A DNA stretch of 64,000 nt from positions 238,360 to 302,359 of the forward strand of contig CAKZMM010000084.1 in NCBI GenBank assembly GCA_937128505.1, read 5' to 3'. Below, in pieces: positions 1 through 9,648 of the stretch (positions within the stretch are counted from its first letter, which is position 1; each line of letters begins with the position of its first letter). Below the pieces are notes generated by a model. It had not been told where the DNA came from. It saw only the letters and a list, made by a program, of their open reading frames with translations, and made no database searches. Made by a program: the position numbers and the translations under genes. This stretch comes from an uncultured Thermogutta sp. (GTDB lineage Bacteria > Planctomycetota > Planctomycetia > Pirellulales > Thermoguttaceae).

Positions 1-1280
1 TGCTTTGGCCTGCGGTCGTTGTGACTGTAGCCATCCTACTTACCTATTTGCCGGCGATACTTCCGCCCGATGAGCGGTTGGAATCCTATTCGCCTCAGCG
101 TCGTCACGACATCGTGGCTTTCAGAGGACCTACGGAATCGACCCAGCAAGCCGCGGTTTTAAATTCCGAGCTTGGCCACGCAGTAGTCGCGGAAAGTGCT
201 AGGATTGGAGGCTTGGTACCCGCCCTAAGCGATGACATGGGTTATGCCGGGACTCTCGCTGATAGGCTTTCGCCAGGACTGGAAGCAAAACCGCCGATTT
301 CGGAAGCAATCGCCGCGGAAGTTTCGGCACAGCAGCAAGCTCGAAGAGCTGCCGGCACAGCGGCTCCATCCGCCAAGGAGGGGCTGCCCGAGCGTACACT
401 TCGCCTTTGGTGCCGCGTGGCACCTGAGTTGGTAAGGGACCAATGGCTGCACACTTTGGCGGCACGTCATGGACTGTGGGTCCAGCGTGAGGCCCAAATG
501 GAAGAGCAGCTTAAAGGCGCAGGGGCACTGGCGGCAGACTCCGGAGCTGTGGCCGCCTCAGGCGGCGGAGAACCGGCTCGGGAAGCTCTCGACGGTGCCA
601 GTCGCGATCGGGCCGATTCGTTCATCCAGTGCAACGTTCGGGGTACAGAAGCTCAGATCGCGGCCTTTCTTGCTGAATTGCCGCAGGATCCCCGTGAGCT
701 TTTCATTACCAAGATCGATGCGTCACCCCCTGGAGAGAAGGCCCCTCTGGTGGAGCAAGCGTTCCGGCTTCAGCAATCGCAGTTGGCGGTGGGAAGTCGC
801 AGGAGTATGTCTCCCCTGAGTTCAGCACCAGGATGGCTAACAACACGATCGGCGGAAGGTGAATCGGTCGGGGACGCTCCAACCATCCCGCCGGCACCGC
901 GGCCTCCGCTCGCACATCCTCCGATGGTGGCCCGGTGGAACTTAAAGACCGCGCCCCCAGAAGCCTCGGCATATCCTTCGGCCCTCCGGGAAGAAAGCAC
1001 GAGAGGTCCGGGAGCCAGTGAGAAGCAAGCGGCAGCCTTAGGGGGATCGGGAATGGGTCAAGCACAGAATGGCCCGGGAGTTGCCGGTACACCGGCTGCA
1101 CCAAGCTCCGAGACAAGTAGCAGGGGTGAGCCGGCCGACGAAAGTGGTCAAGAGATCTGGAATTTGGAGCTGATCCTCTCTCCCTCTCATGACACCGGCA
1201 CCTTGAGTATAGCTGAGCATCCGGAAGAGAGTATAGCTGAGCATCCGGAAGACACAGACGAGACCGAGGCAAGGGATTAG
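1..1280 (+). CDS. Membrane-anchored protein, 5' end outside window, anti-sigma-factor-like layout
   Basis: The reading frame is already open at the first base of the window, so the gene is cut. The first visible residues form a membrane segment (WPAVVVTVAILLTYLPAIL). A long exported or periplasmic part of about 400 residues follows, rich in Ala, Glu, Pro and Ser. Two short globular stretches stand out: one around visible residues 125–160 (LRLWCRVAPELVRDQWL) and one around 200–235 (FIQCNVRGTEAQIAAFLAEL). The rest is low complexity. A membrane helix followed by such a segment resembles planctomycete anti-sigma factors with a cytoplasmic zinc-finger part, but that part would lie upstream, so this is inference. 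The C-terminus carries an octapeptide duplicated in tandem (SIAEHPEE, 24-bp period, 1205–1252). The stop is followed by a short hairpin. Confidence 0.55.
   Translation, partial: LWPAVVVTVAILLTYLPAILPPDERLESYSPQRRHDIVAFRGPTESTQQAAVLNSELGHAVVAESARIGGLVPALSDDMGYAGTLADRLSPGLEAKPPISEAIAAEVSAQQQARRAAGTAAPSAKEGLPERTLRLWCRVAPELVRDQWLHTLAARHGLWVQREAQMEEQLKGAGALAADSGAVAASGGGEPAREALDGASRDRADSFIQCNVRGTEAQIAAFLAELPQDPRELFITKIDASPPGEKAPLVEQAFRLQQSQLAVGSRRSMSPLSSAPGWLTTRSAEGESVGDAPTIPPAPRPPLAHPPMVARWNLKTAPPEASAYPSALREESTRGPGASEKQAAALGGSGMGQAQNGPGVAGTPAAPSSETSSRGEPADESGQEIWNLELILSPSHDTGTLSIAEHPEESIAEHPEDTDETEARD
1205..1252 (+). repeat. 24-bp tandem duplication inside a gene
   Basis: Two adjacent copies of a 24-bp unit start at 1205 and 1229 and encode SIAEHPEE twice near the C-terminus of the first gene. 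Confidence 0.9.
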
Positions 1281-1842
1281 GCCTGATTTTGCGAATCGGG
1301 CTCACAACATGCGGGCGGCGTTTGAAGCCCGGGGCTTGCCGGCAAGGGTTTTAGTCTCACACGGATCGAGAGTTGAGTTTGGCATGCGATGGAGAAAAGA
1401 GTTTCCGCTTCTATCTTCGAAATAAACAAGCTTGTGCGATCCTGGTTAGCTTTTTCCGGACGGCGCGGCTAATCGCCGTGTAGCACGCACGGCAACCGGC
1501 AGCCTTGAACCGTGCGTCCCTCATGGTTATCGCCTTCAAATTTGTCTCAAGTCGCGGTGCCCAATGACGACTCATCGCCGGGCTCCCAAGCGGCCGGCTT
1601 TTAGTCGCCCCCTCGAAATCCGTTGAGTGGCGACTAACCGCCGTAACATTTCGCATCGCCATGTCAGTGCAGAACTTGCCGCCGCGCTAAAGCAACACGA
1701 GGTAAATTGCTGAATTTTAGAGCAGTTCGCTATTGATGAAGGATTCGGGAATCGAACACCGAGCGGCGGATGCCAAGTGGCGGATCGGCAGGGGGCCAAG
1801 GGGAAATGGCGGAGGAGTAAGTGGGGTTGGATATCGGGGATC
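1281..1842. other. Gene-free interval with two hairpins
   Basis: No convincing gene is seen here. Directly after the stop of the first gene, GCCTGATT (1281–1288) can pair with AATCGGGC (1294–1301); the hairpin lacks a clear T-run, so it is only a weak terminator candidate. A second inverted repeat pairs TAGTCGCC (1602–1609) with GGCGACTA (1629–1636). Confidence 0.5.
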
Positions 1843-2061
1843 TTACCGCTCGCGATAGGTGATGCGGCCTCGGGTCAAGTCGTAGGGGGATAGCTCAACG
1901 GTTACCCGGTCGCCCGGCACAATCCGGATGAAATTCTTTCGGATCTTGCCGGCCACATGCGCCAGGACCTCATGCCCGGTGTCAAGTTTCACCCGAAACC
2001 GAGTATTAGCCAGTGCTTCCGTTACCACGCCAGAAACCTCTAATCCTTTTTCCTTAGCCAT
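1843..2061 (-). CDS. infA: Translation initiation factor IF-1
   Basis: This 72-residue protein begins [11 protein letters not shown] and has the full S1/OB-fold of IF-1: [15 protein letters not shown], then [19 protein letters not shown], then [19 protein letters not shown], ending ITYRER. IF-1 binds the ribosomal A site on the 30S subunit and helps IF-2 and IF-3 select the initiator tRNA. The start was placed at the ATG at 2061 because family members begin MAKE and a GGAG-type ribosome binding site lies just upstream; an in-frame ATG four codons earlier is not needed. The gene stands alone, outside a ribosomal-protein operon. Length and sequence are typical and nothing looks damaged. Confidence 0.97.
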   Translation of the reverse strand: MAKEKGLEVSGVVTEALANTRFRVKLDTGHEVLAHVAGKIRKNFIRIVPGDRVTVELSPYDLTRGRITYRER

Positions 2062-2851
2062 AAATCGCTCCAATTTCTACAGGATACTCGAACTTCAAGT
2101 CCAGTTCTTTCGTCACTTCAGAACCCCTGTCATATGAATAGTGAATATTTTAACGAAAACAGTGCTTCCGAACCCAAGGGATGCCCGATTAGGCGCCCCC
2201 AGTCTCAGGGAAAAAGCCGTCAAGCTCAAAAAAACTTACGCCCTCGCCAATGACTCAGTTATGATCCGCGGTGCCTTTGTCAAGGGGTAGGCCGCCCCTT
2301 AAGCCCACCGCTTTCACGGCTTGATTTCTTTGATCCTATCGGAGGCTTCAACAAAAGTTAATTGTCTAAAGTTAATTGTCTCATCCGCATGTAAACGCTC
2401 TTGGCAGCTTCCTCGTTGGACAATTCATCCCTGCCACTTTTACGTGTAGATGATAGCATATTCCTTTCAGGCGGCCAACTCCCGGCGAGATAACGCCGAA
2501 AAGGCCTCCTCACGCCTGCCCCACCGCTCGATAGGCGAAATCATCGCGTACAAGGTCGGGGAACTTTTGGGGTTACCCGCATAACCTCTTCAAGTAAAGC
2601 CGCCTCTTCCCCAAGTCGCGCGGATGGGGCGAGGAAGAAAAAGAAATGGCAAAAGAACAACAAGAAAAAGAGAAGGCGATGAGCTAATCGCACGCTGAGA
2701 CAAGTTTTGCGAAGGCAGAGTACGCACCTCCCGAACGCGGGAGGGTTCACCTCTTTTCCAGGATCACCAGAATAACCCTATTCCGGGCAGGCATCCGGGA
2801 GGCGGACAGAGTCGGTTGAAAGCGCCGTCACCCGGTTTCTCCACCACGTCA
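2062..2851. other. Gene-free interval with a perfect tandem duplication
   Basis: I see no gene here that can be supported. A purine-rich tract lies around 2630–2680. The 14-bp unit AAAGTTAATTGTCT is perfectly duplicated in tandem at 2354–2367 and 2368–2381. Confidence 0.5.
2354..2381. repeat. Perfect 14-bp tandem microduplication
   Basis: AAAGTTAATTGTCT occurs twice head to tail with no mismatch, in the gap between infA and the TPR gene. Confidence 0.95.
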
Positions 2852-4309
2852 TTAATTAGGACTTGAGCCTTCGTCACCATCTGATGAAGACTTTTCGTGC
2901 TGCAATTCGGCGAGTTTTTCCAGAAGCTGCGGTACATCTTTGTACGCGAAATCGGTGCCGGCCAAAGCCGTAAGATATTCTTCCGCTGCGGGTAGATCTC
3001 GCAATCCCAGCGCAAGTCGTCCCGCTCGATACAAAGCTAATTTCCGCAGCTCACCCTCGCGATCGGCAAGCTCTTTGATGGCCTCGGCATAGTGGCCCAT
3101 CGCCAAGCGATATTGCTTAATTTGCTGGAAGCACTCGCCCAGTTCGACCAAGCATGCCCCGCGATGGCGCGGTTCATGCCGAGCTTTTTGAAATTCGGCG
3201 ATCGCCTCGTTCAGATTCCCGGCTTGTTTGTATCGCAGTCCCAATTCGTAATGGAAGGTAGCATTATTCGGAAACCGCTCCACGCGTTTTTGGAAAAGCT
3301 CAATTTCTTTTGCCAAAACCGCCTTTTGAGCCTCCTCCGCCTCCTTTTGCAAAGCAGGATCAGCTCCGCCTGCAGCTTTTTTCTCAAGTTCGGCAGCCCT
3401 ATGCCGGAGGGAACGCAGCTCCACGTCCATGAGCCGCTCGAGAACATCCGGGTCGTTGTCCGACGCTTGCACCGCCTTTTGCATCAGTTGGATGGCCGCG
3501 TCGAACCGGTGATTTGCGATATACAGCTCGGTTAGCTCCAAATACTTCGGGAAATTTTTTGGGTTGCGACGGATTTCCGCCAGCAAAGCCGCCTCCGGAG
3601 TCGCAGGGCTCGGTTGGGGCTCCTCAGGACGTGCGGCAGGAGTTTCGCTAACGACTTTTTTGCCGGCCCGGCTCGGGTCGGAATAGCCACCGCTATGGAT
3701 CGTTTTTTCGATCGTAAGCTGAGCGATGGCCTTCGCGGCCTCTTCATCGCCCGGTTTAGCGCGCTCCACCAGATGCCAACACGCAATCGCTTGGTCGTAC
3801 TGCTTCAATTCGGCCAGGGCCAACGCACACATCTTGTTGACCGCGGGATCGTTGGGCCGGGCCTCCTGGGCCATCTTTAGATATGCCAATCGCGCATCTT
3901 GTTGGCCGAGTTCACGACAAGCATCGGCTAGAGAGGCCAGCGTGGGAACATGCCAGGGGTTGAGCTTCAACATTTCCAGCCCGGCACGGATGACCCCCAT
4001 CCAATCTTTTTGCCGAGCCGCCTTTTTCATCCCCGCAAGATGCCGAGCCCCCTGAATAGTGGCCAGAGCACTACCCCTTTTATTGTTGTTGTATTTCTTC
4101 TTTAAGTTACCCAGAAAACTTTGAACATACGCCACATTTCCCGGATCACCGAGCACACATGTGGTAAACATTTCGGCAGCATAATCGTAATTCTCCTGAG
4201 CCATTCGCATGCTACCTTGCTCGAAGCACTGTTGCAATCGGCGACGAGTGGCCTCGGAAAGACTATCTGCTCGACTAGCCCCCGAGGTGGGGGGGAGTTC
4301 GGAAGCCAT
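2852..4309 (-). CDS. Tetratricopeptide-repeat protein, cytoplasmic
   Basis: This 485-residue protein has no signal peptide and consists largely of TPR helical pairs, for example around residues 40–65 (YDYAAEMFTTCVLGDPGN), 110–200 (LKLNPWHVPTLASLADACRELG, ALAELKQYDQAIACWHLVERAKPG) and 345–420 (NNATFHYELGLRYKQAGNLNEAI, CFQQIKQYRLAMGHYAEAIKEL). A Pro/Ala-rich linker around residues 205–245 separates two TPR blocks. The segment at about 70–85 (KKKYNNNKRGSALATIQGAR) looks like a conserved planctomycete signature to me, though I cannot verify that here. TPR proteins act as protein-interaction scaffolds; no partner can be named. The start ATG at 4309 gives the only complete frame. The gene is monocistronic as far as can be seen. 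Confidence 0.88.
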   Translation of the reverse strand: MASELPPTSGASRADSLSEATRRRLQQCFEQGSMRMAQENYDYAAEMFTTCVLGDPGNVAYVQSFLGNLKKKYNNNKRGSALATIQGARHLAGMKKAARQKDWMGVIRAGLEMLKLNPWHVPTLASLADACRELGQQDARLAYLKMAQEARPNDPAVNKMCALALAELKQYDQAIACWHLVERAKPGDEEAAKAIAQLTIEKTIHSGGYSDPSRAGKKVVSETPAARPEEPQPSPATPEAALLAEIRRNPKNFPKYLELTELYIANHRFDAAIQLMQKAVQASDNDPDVLERLMDVELRSLRHRAAELEKKAAGGADPALQKEAEEAQKAVLAKEIELFQKRVERFPNNATFHYELGLRYKQAGNLNEAIAEFQKARHEPRHRGACLVELGECFQQIKQYRLAMGHYAEAIKELADREGELRKLALYRAGRLALGLRDLPAAEEYLTALAGTDFAYKDVPQLLEKLAELQHEKSSSDGDEGSSPN

Positions 4310-4645
4310 GTCGGAATCCCCACATTAAACGGCTCAATTTGATACCCTAAGCCCTTGACAACTCTCCTACCGCCTCCACACACAAACACACAGCCCCTTA
4401 AAAGTGGCGTATTTTCATCATAACGCGTAACCTACCGGGGCTTGCAGTAGCACGCCACAAATCTCGCAGTGAACCTTTCCCGCCGATCCCGGAACGCATC
4501 CTCATTTTTCGCATTTTAACACACTTAGGTCCCGACACAACACAAGACACCGAAGTTGTGCCGGTTCGCCCCCTCCCCCGCAGGCAGTGCTTGAGAGAGC
4601 CGTATTTTTAGCGACGTTTAGCACACGGTTACAGGATAATTTTTC
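4310..4645. other. Intergenic interval, nothing recognised
   Basis: No gene, repeat or RNA was recognised between the TPR gene start and the transposase relic. Confidence 0.4.
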
Positions 4646-5035
4646 TTAGCGATGTTTCACTTTGATGCGTGCCTCATCGGTGGTGACCTGCCAATCGACG
4701 CCGATTTGCTTGGTGTTGCGTCAGCCGTTCCAACCGGACCGTCTTTTCACCGTCCCGCTGGAGGGGAACGGTCGACACTCGCGGCTTCCGCTCCAAAAGC
4801 GATAGTGGCCCTTGTTCTATGGCTTGCTTTCGCCACGACTCCAGGCTCCGCGTAATGCTGCCAAGCCTTCCGCAATACAGCCATCGGTCCAGCCGGGCCA
4901 TTCCGGCCCTAGGTCGAAGGGCAAACCCGCTACGGCTCGTCCCAACTCCCAGCCTGCCGCCTTGCTCTTTTTTACCAACCACTCTAGAACTTCACGACAG
5001 TTGGCCGTAAGCATCACGACGTATTTCTTCGCCAT
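4646..5035 (-). pseudogene. IS630-type transposase relic, frameshifted and internally deleted
   Basis: Reading leftward from an ATG at 5035 with a GGAGG site just upstream, the frame MAKKYVVMLTANCREVLEWL... GPEWPGWTDGCIAEGLA matches the N-terminal helix-turn-helix part of IS630-family transposases. At about 4850 the homology jumps to another frame (ITRSLESWRKQAIEQGPLSL, then LERKPR). At about 4705–4646 a third frame ends IGVDWQVTTDEARIKVKHR plus stop, which resembles the extreme C-terminus of these transposases. The central DDE catalytic domain, normally about 150–200 residues, is missing. The relic is therefore two or three frameshifts plus a large internal deletion and is certainly inactive. 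I could not define terminal inverted repeats. Confidence 0.75.
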
Positions 5036-5154
5036 GAGTCCCTCCCTCCTTGACCGGAACCCTTCTTAATCGAAATCATTTCCCTACCCAGGCCAACGAT
5101 ACCCGAATAAAACGATGCGACGCAAGACTCGGCGGTCTTGGAATTTCGCCACCA

Positions 5155-5286
5155 GTGCTCGTCCAAGAAGACTACCTGCCAGCACCACTGGCGGCTGGAG
5201 TTTGGGTACTTGCGGGTAAAGCCACGGAGCAGTGCAGCGCGCGTATACGCTTTAGGCAAGTCGCGCGGAAGAACCTCTTCCTCAAG
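5155..5286 (-). pseudogene. Integron-type tyrosine recombinase (IntI) fragment
   Basis: The minus-strand translation contains LEEEVLPRDLPKAYTRAA followed by FTRKYPNSSRQWCWQVVFLD. This closely resembles the stretch of integron integrases where a linker leads into the extra IntI-specific segment (ARKYPNA...W.WQYVFP in the family). The catalytic Arg-His-Arg-Tyr region is absent and the frame runs into unrelated residues, so only about 44 codons of homology remain. It sits directly upstream of the IS630 relic on the same strand. IntI enzymes recombine attI and attC sites; no attC array was recognised here. Confidence 0.6.
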
Positions 5287-5811
5287 TCGGAGCTGCTGGA
5301 GCTTGGCCGCCGTGAGGAGGTCTTGGCCAAAGCCCAAGAGCAGGTGCGGCTCTGCCGCGAGGCCGGTCTAGCGCGGCTCGCCGCTTAGGTGCAGGGCATC
5401 CTGGGCCGCATCCGTGAGGGCGGGTAGATCTAGAGGGAAATTGGAAGGGAACTGATCATGCGGCCGTCCCCAGCGATCAAGATAGTATCGGACCTTGCAT
5501 GTATCGAGAACTGTCGGCAGAGGGGGCGAGATCAAGACGGAGGATTTCCTGGCCGCGCCGACGAAGGTGGCCGCGTTCTGCTCGCGCGACGGCCCGATCG
5601 CAGCGGGTTCAAGGCGTAGACCCCAGCAGTTTTGTGGCGGAGGCAGAACGTGTCGCCGGAGTGCTTCAGACGGGGGGATAGACGCCGACGGTTTTCGCCA
5701 CAAGCTGCGGGAGCGATTGGGCCGTGGGAGCTACCAGCACGAAAAGGGCGAGACGCTGCACCGATCGGCTCGGTCGCGGAAACTTCTTGTCGCGCCGATG
5801 CCATTGCCGGC

Positions 5812-6069
5812 GAGGCGAACACGCTCGAGGTGAAATCCGCGCACCTGTTTCTCCAGATGTTGGAAGAGGACGACTTCCTTGGATGCTGGCTGCTAGAGGA
5901 AGAGGGGACGGATTTACGCCAGCTGGGGGGCAAGGTGCGAGAGCGGTTGGTGAAGGAGCCGATGCGCCAGCTCGCTACCCCGGCAGCCCGGGAAGTGGCA
6001 AGGGAGCACCGTACAAGGACCCCATTTCTGGACCAGGTTGTGAATCGGTACGGTCGGGACCTTACCTAG
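5812..6069 (+). pseudogene. Clp/Hsp100 ATPase N-terminal fragment
   Basis: The plus-strand frame reads EANTLEVKSAHLFLQMLEED, then CWLLEEEGTDLRQLGGKVRERL. This matches the pattern of a Clp_N repeat (T.H.LL.LL.EED....LL...G.D...L). After a short linker comes FLDQVVNRYGRDLT, which resembles the sequence that in ClpB/ClpC opens the first AAA domain (LD.YGRDLT..AR.G). The frame then hits a stop, so the whole ATPase part is missing. No credible start or upstream half was found. I call it a decayed fragment; an alternative is a short stand-alone Clp_N protein, which the missing first half makes unlikely. Confidence 0.5.
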
Positions 6070-6211
6070 GTGGGCCGACAGCCAGACCATGCTCTGGAGT
6101 CACACTGGGCAAAGCATTGAATGCGGGAATACGGCCGCTTGACCTCTTAGGAGTCCGGAAGGCACTCCGAGGCGGTCCAGTAAGAGCCCTTCTATCGGGC
6201 ACCTTTCATTC

Positions 6212-6270
6212 TCATCAGGCCGCCATAATTTATCAGGCTGCCACAATTATTGTCATCAGGCCGCCATAAC
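6212..6270. repeat. Three-copy diverged 18-bp repeat
   Basis: TCATCAGGCCGCCATAAT (6212–6229), a diverged adjacent copy (6230–6247) and a third copy (6253–6270) lie at the right edge of the pseudogene cluster. Confidence 0.85.
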
Positions 6271-6406
6271 GACTCTTCAACCCCGCGAGCCTTCAATATT
6301 GCCATGTGCGCAAAAATGCCTTACGTTGGCTCTGTGTGCAGCTTTCCTTTGACGTGCCTCAAATAGCCAAGCTTTTGAGCACCGCTTCGTTTGGAATCAG
6401 ATCCGT

Positions 6407-7129
6407 CTACCGAGGGGGAGACGGATCCCTTATTTTTATCGCGGTGACCGGTTTCGACGGGCCGGGAACGACGTGCTTCGAGACCTCTACTTCCCACCAT
6501 TCCATTGTCGCACTGCGGGCACGCTGCTGAAGTCTTTCTCCCAAAACTCGATACACGGTGGATGCGCGCCCTGCGGCGGGATTCGCAGCTTTGTTGTGAA
6601 ACGGAGTGTGCCTGCCTTCGGTTCCCAATTGACGAGCTTGAGGCGGGATTGGATTGGGCACACAGACGCATCCGTGTTTCCAGATCCGAACCCATCGACC
6701 TGCGCAGCCAAGATTCGGCGGCGGGCAGGGATAATGGAATAAGATTAGCGCGGCATTACGAGACAATTGCTCTTTCAGGAAATTTACGAATTCCCGATCG
6801 TTCTGCTCCCCTTGCGAGACCTCAGCTCGCTGGGTCTGATCAACATTCAGCAGCACACCGTTTAGTGCAAGCCGAGTGAGGAATTCCTCGATGGGCCTCA
6901 ACGTGTTCGGGGGAGTCTCGTCCGGGTCATACAAGATGACGAATCGAACCCGAACGTTAGCCCCGGGCCCCTCCCTTTGCTTCTGCTGGGCGGAAGATGA
7001 GTCCTTCCGTTCGAAGCTGCGCGGTGGATCGCGCCGCAGTTGTCCATATGCCGGCGCTAGCACCGCCATGAAGATTGGCAAAACGAGAAATGCATTCAAA
7101 CCATGGAACCAATTTCTCACGACTACCAT
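6407..7129 (-). CDS. Hypothetical secreted protein, possibly degraded at its C-terminus
   Basis: The frame begins (ATG at 7129; an alternative GTG lies at 7159) with a credible signal peptide, WFHGLNAFLVLPIFMAVLAP followed by AYGQ. A hydrophilic linker and a globular-looking part follow, with strand-like and helix-like stretches (NVRVRFVILYDPDETPP, RPIEEFLTRLALNGVLLNVD, EFVNFLKEQLSRNAALILFH). From about residue 160 on, the composition changes to a Pro-, Gly- and Arg-rich mixture that does not look like a natural domain. This suggests a frameshift or decay in the 3' third. No clear ribosome binding site supports either start. I do not recognise a family. Confidence 0.4.
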   Translation of the reverse strand: MVVVRNWFHGLNAFLVLPIFMAVLAPAYGQLRRDPPRSFERKDSSSAQQKQREGPGANVRVRFVILYDPDETPPNTLRPIEEFLTRLALNGVLLNVDQTQRAEVSQGEQNDREFVNFLKEQLSRNAALILFHYPCPPPNLGCAGRWVRIWKHGCVCVPNPIPPQARQLGTEGRHTPFHNKAANPAAGRASTVYRVLGERLQQRARSATMEWWEVEVSKHVVPGPSKPVTAIKIRDPSPPR

Positions 7130-8106
7130 CCTTTTCAATCGCTGTTTTCCTGCTTCCACCGTTTGACCAACTTCACTCCGGGATCTCCTAAAAATTTAGC
7201 CTATTGTGTCAATTTTGCTAATTAATATAGCTATAATTTCCGTCCAAAAAAGTTGCATGTCGTCAGTGGAGCATGAGGGCGACTCGGGGGACGAAAAACG
7301 CAGCCAACGAAGGGTTTTCGAAAAGCTTTATCTACTACCTCCCCGACTAGCGCATTTTTACGGCAATCCCGAGATATTCTCCGTTCCCGCTGCGTGAGCT
7401 CTAAAAAGCGATTCCCACCCCGTGTGCAGCACGATTCTCCGCCACGGCATCCGCAATTCTCGGATTCGGGCGTCTCGGATTTATGCGCGGAACTAAACGG
7501 CCTAGAAGACGAACGGTGCGAAAGAGAGGCCCTAAGGGAAATCATAAGGCCTGTCTTAAATGTGGGTTGGGAGGCAAGCCTTTCCCTTGATGTTTTATTC
7601 TTCGGAGCGAATTCGTGCCGTCAAAATCTGATGTGAACACAAGCATTTGACCTCGTCGGCACCAAAGCTAGATTTTGATAAGGAGCCGTGTAGGTTTCTT
7701 GTCTTTCCCCTAATGACGGGGCTAACCCATGATTAGCATGGACTGATTCTCTGGCTGCGCTATTTAGATTACCACTCTTGCGAACCACGGTTTTTTTCCA
7801 CCGCTCAAGATTTTTCGGTCATCGGTAACCATTCGGAATCTAACGAAATTGACACTTAAACCGGTTTTGCGACCTCTCCTCGTCAACAAAAAAGAAGCGC
7901 GATGGCTAGCGGTGTTCGCGGGCCAATCAAACCGCTTCGCGAGGCGAAACAACCCGAGTAAGGGTGGCCATTGCGGCGGTTAATGAGACGTCACACGAGG
8001 TGAGCCGCAGAACGAAAAGGAAGCCCCAGCAGAAAGTAAGCAGAAAGTAATCCGAGACAAGCTCCAGCAGAAACTATCGCACTGAGCCAACCTGTGGAAA
8101 GAAGCC
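7130..8106. other. Gene-free interval
   Basis: Nothing coding can be supported over almost 1 kb. Just before the AAA gene an 11-bp unit (AGCAGAAAGTA) is tandemly duplicated at 8028–8049, with a partial third copy near 8066. Confidence 0.45.
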
Positions 8107-9648
8107 ATGACGCGTTGCTCTGAAGACCAAATCTTAGCCCGGCTGTTGGATTTAGGCGGTCCGGAGTCTCGTTCTGCTTCCTCGGATCAAGCTATCCCAG
8201 CAACGGCCGAACATAATAGATCGGCGAAGAATTCTGGCTCCGATTCGCCCGCGGATTCGGAGAGCGTCCAGGCAAAAGAAGAAGGGCTTGCGGTCCTATT
8301 AGAAGGGCTCAATCGGCGGCTTAGTCAAGGTTTGCCGGCGCGGAAGCCTGCACCTTTTCAGCCCCCTGAGCTTCCGCAAGATCCCGACAATCCCTTTGTT
8401 CCCCTGGAGCCTCGCTCATTTGAAGAGGCCCAACTGACGGAGACAGAGGTCGAGGGTTTGGTGCTTAAATTCCTTCTAGCCCGGGGAGATGGCAGTGGCC
8501 GCCAAATTGCCGATCAACTCAAGCTTCCCTTCATCTTGATCGAGCGGCTGCTGCGTTCGATGAAGCAGGATCAACTGCTTGCGCACCGACACTCGGCACC
8601 AATGAACGATTTTCAATACCAGCTAACCGAATTCGGACGCGAACGTGCCCGACGGCTTGCTACCTATTGTACCTATTTCGGGGCGGCTCCCGTATCTTTG
8701 CGCGACTATGTCACAAGTGTGGCAGCACAATCTTTGAGCCGGCAAAGTCCGACTCAGGAAAGCCTGCGAGCTGCCTTTGCTGACTTAATTATGGACCGCA
8801 AATTGCTGGATCGCCTTGGTCCGGCCATTTGCTCGGCGCGAGGCCTCTTCCTCTATGGTGCGCCCGGAAACGGTAAAACGAGTATTGCCGAGCGGATTAC
8901 TCAGGCTTTCGGCAAAACCATCTGGATCCCTCGAGCACTAGGCATTGATGGCGAGATAATTCGCCTTTTTGATCCGGTCAACCATCAGGAAGTTCCCCTC
9001 GAGCAAACGGACAGTGTTTATGACGGTCGACCCATCGACAAGCGCTGGGTACGCATCCGCCGCCCGACGGTTATCGCCGGAGGCGAGCTGACCATGGATT
9101 CACTGGAGGTCACGATCAATCAGTCAACCGGCATTTGCGAAGCACCGTTGCAGCTCAAAAGCAATTGCGGAACCCTTGTGATCGACGACTTCGGCCGCCA
9201 GCGCATTCGGGTAGACGAGCTGCTGAATCGGTGGATTGTACCGTTGGAAAAACGCTACGATTTTTTGAATCTTCCCAATGGGAAAAAGATTACCGTCCCA
9301 TTCGATCAATTGATCGTCTTCTCCACCAACCTGGAGCCACGATCGTTGGTTGACGAGGCCTTCCTTCGGCGAATTCCCTACAAGATCGAGGTTCCGGATC
9401 CCACCGAAGAACAGTTTCGCGAACTCTTTCGCGTGATGGCGAGCAAACTCGGCTGCGAGTGCCGCGAATCGACCCTGGACTACCTCATCGATCGGCACTA
9501 TCGAAAGCCAGGGCGGCCCTTCCGATATTGCCATCCCCGCGACTTGCTCTTGCAGATCCGGAACTTTTGCGCTTTTCATCAGCGGCCATTCGAACTACGA
9601 GAAGAGTATCTGGATTTGGCCGTCGAAGTTTACTTCTCGATCATATGA
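8107..9648 (+). CDS. Winged-helix/AAA+ ATPase
   Basis: This 513-residue cytoplasmic protein has a disordered N-terminal part (residues 15–90), a winged-helix-like module at about 110–185 ([40 protein letters not shown]) and an AAA+ domain. Visible motifs are Walker [10 protein letters not shown] (251–259), Walker B TLVIDD (356–361), sensor-1-like IVFSTN (403–408) and an FLRRIPYKI element (about 419–427) where the arginine finger is expected. ATP hydrolysis is therefore likely. The substrate is unknown. The wH domain suggests DNA or regulator binding, and similar planctomycete ATPases are annotated only as AAA family. It is flanked on both sides by long gene-free DNA, so no operon partner is seen. 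Confidence 0.88.
   Translation: MTRCSEDQILARLLDLGGPESRSASSDQAIPATAEHNRSAKNSGSDSPADSESVQAKEEGLAVLLEGLNRRLSQGLPARKPAPFQPPELPQDPDNPFVPLEPRSFEEAQLTETEVEGLVLKFLLARGDGSGRQIADQLKLPFILIERLLRSMKQDQLLAHRHSAPMNDFQYQLTEFGRERARRLATYCTYFGAAPVSLRDYVTSVAAQSLSRQSPTQESLRAAFADLIMDRKLLDRLGPAICSARGLFLYGAPGNGKTSIAERITQAFGKTIWIPRALGIDGEIIRLFDPVNHQEVPLEQTDSVYDGRPIDKRWVRIRRPTVIAGGELTMDSLEVTINQSTGICEAPLQLKSNCGTLVIDDFGRQRIRVDELLNRWIVPLEKRYDFLNLPNGKKITVPFDQLIVFSTNLEPRSLVDEAFLRRIPYKIEVPDPTEEQFRELFRVMASKLGCECRESTLDYLIDRHYRKPGRPFRYCHPRDLLLQIRNFCAFHQRPFELREEYLDLAVEVYFSII

Noticed and set aside
5050..5388. Plus-strand 112-codon frame with a coiled-coil-like end over the integrase relic
   Set aside because: The opposite strand matches integron integrase clearly, so this frame is best seen as its shadow.
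5368..5703. Minus-strand frame with RYYLDRWGRPHDQFPSNFPL between the integrase and Clp relics
   Set aside because: It looks partly protein-like but I could not match it to a family or find intact ends.
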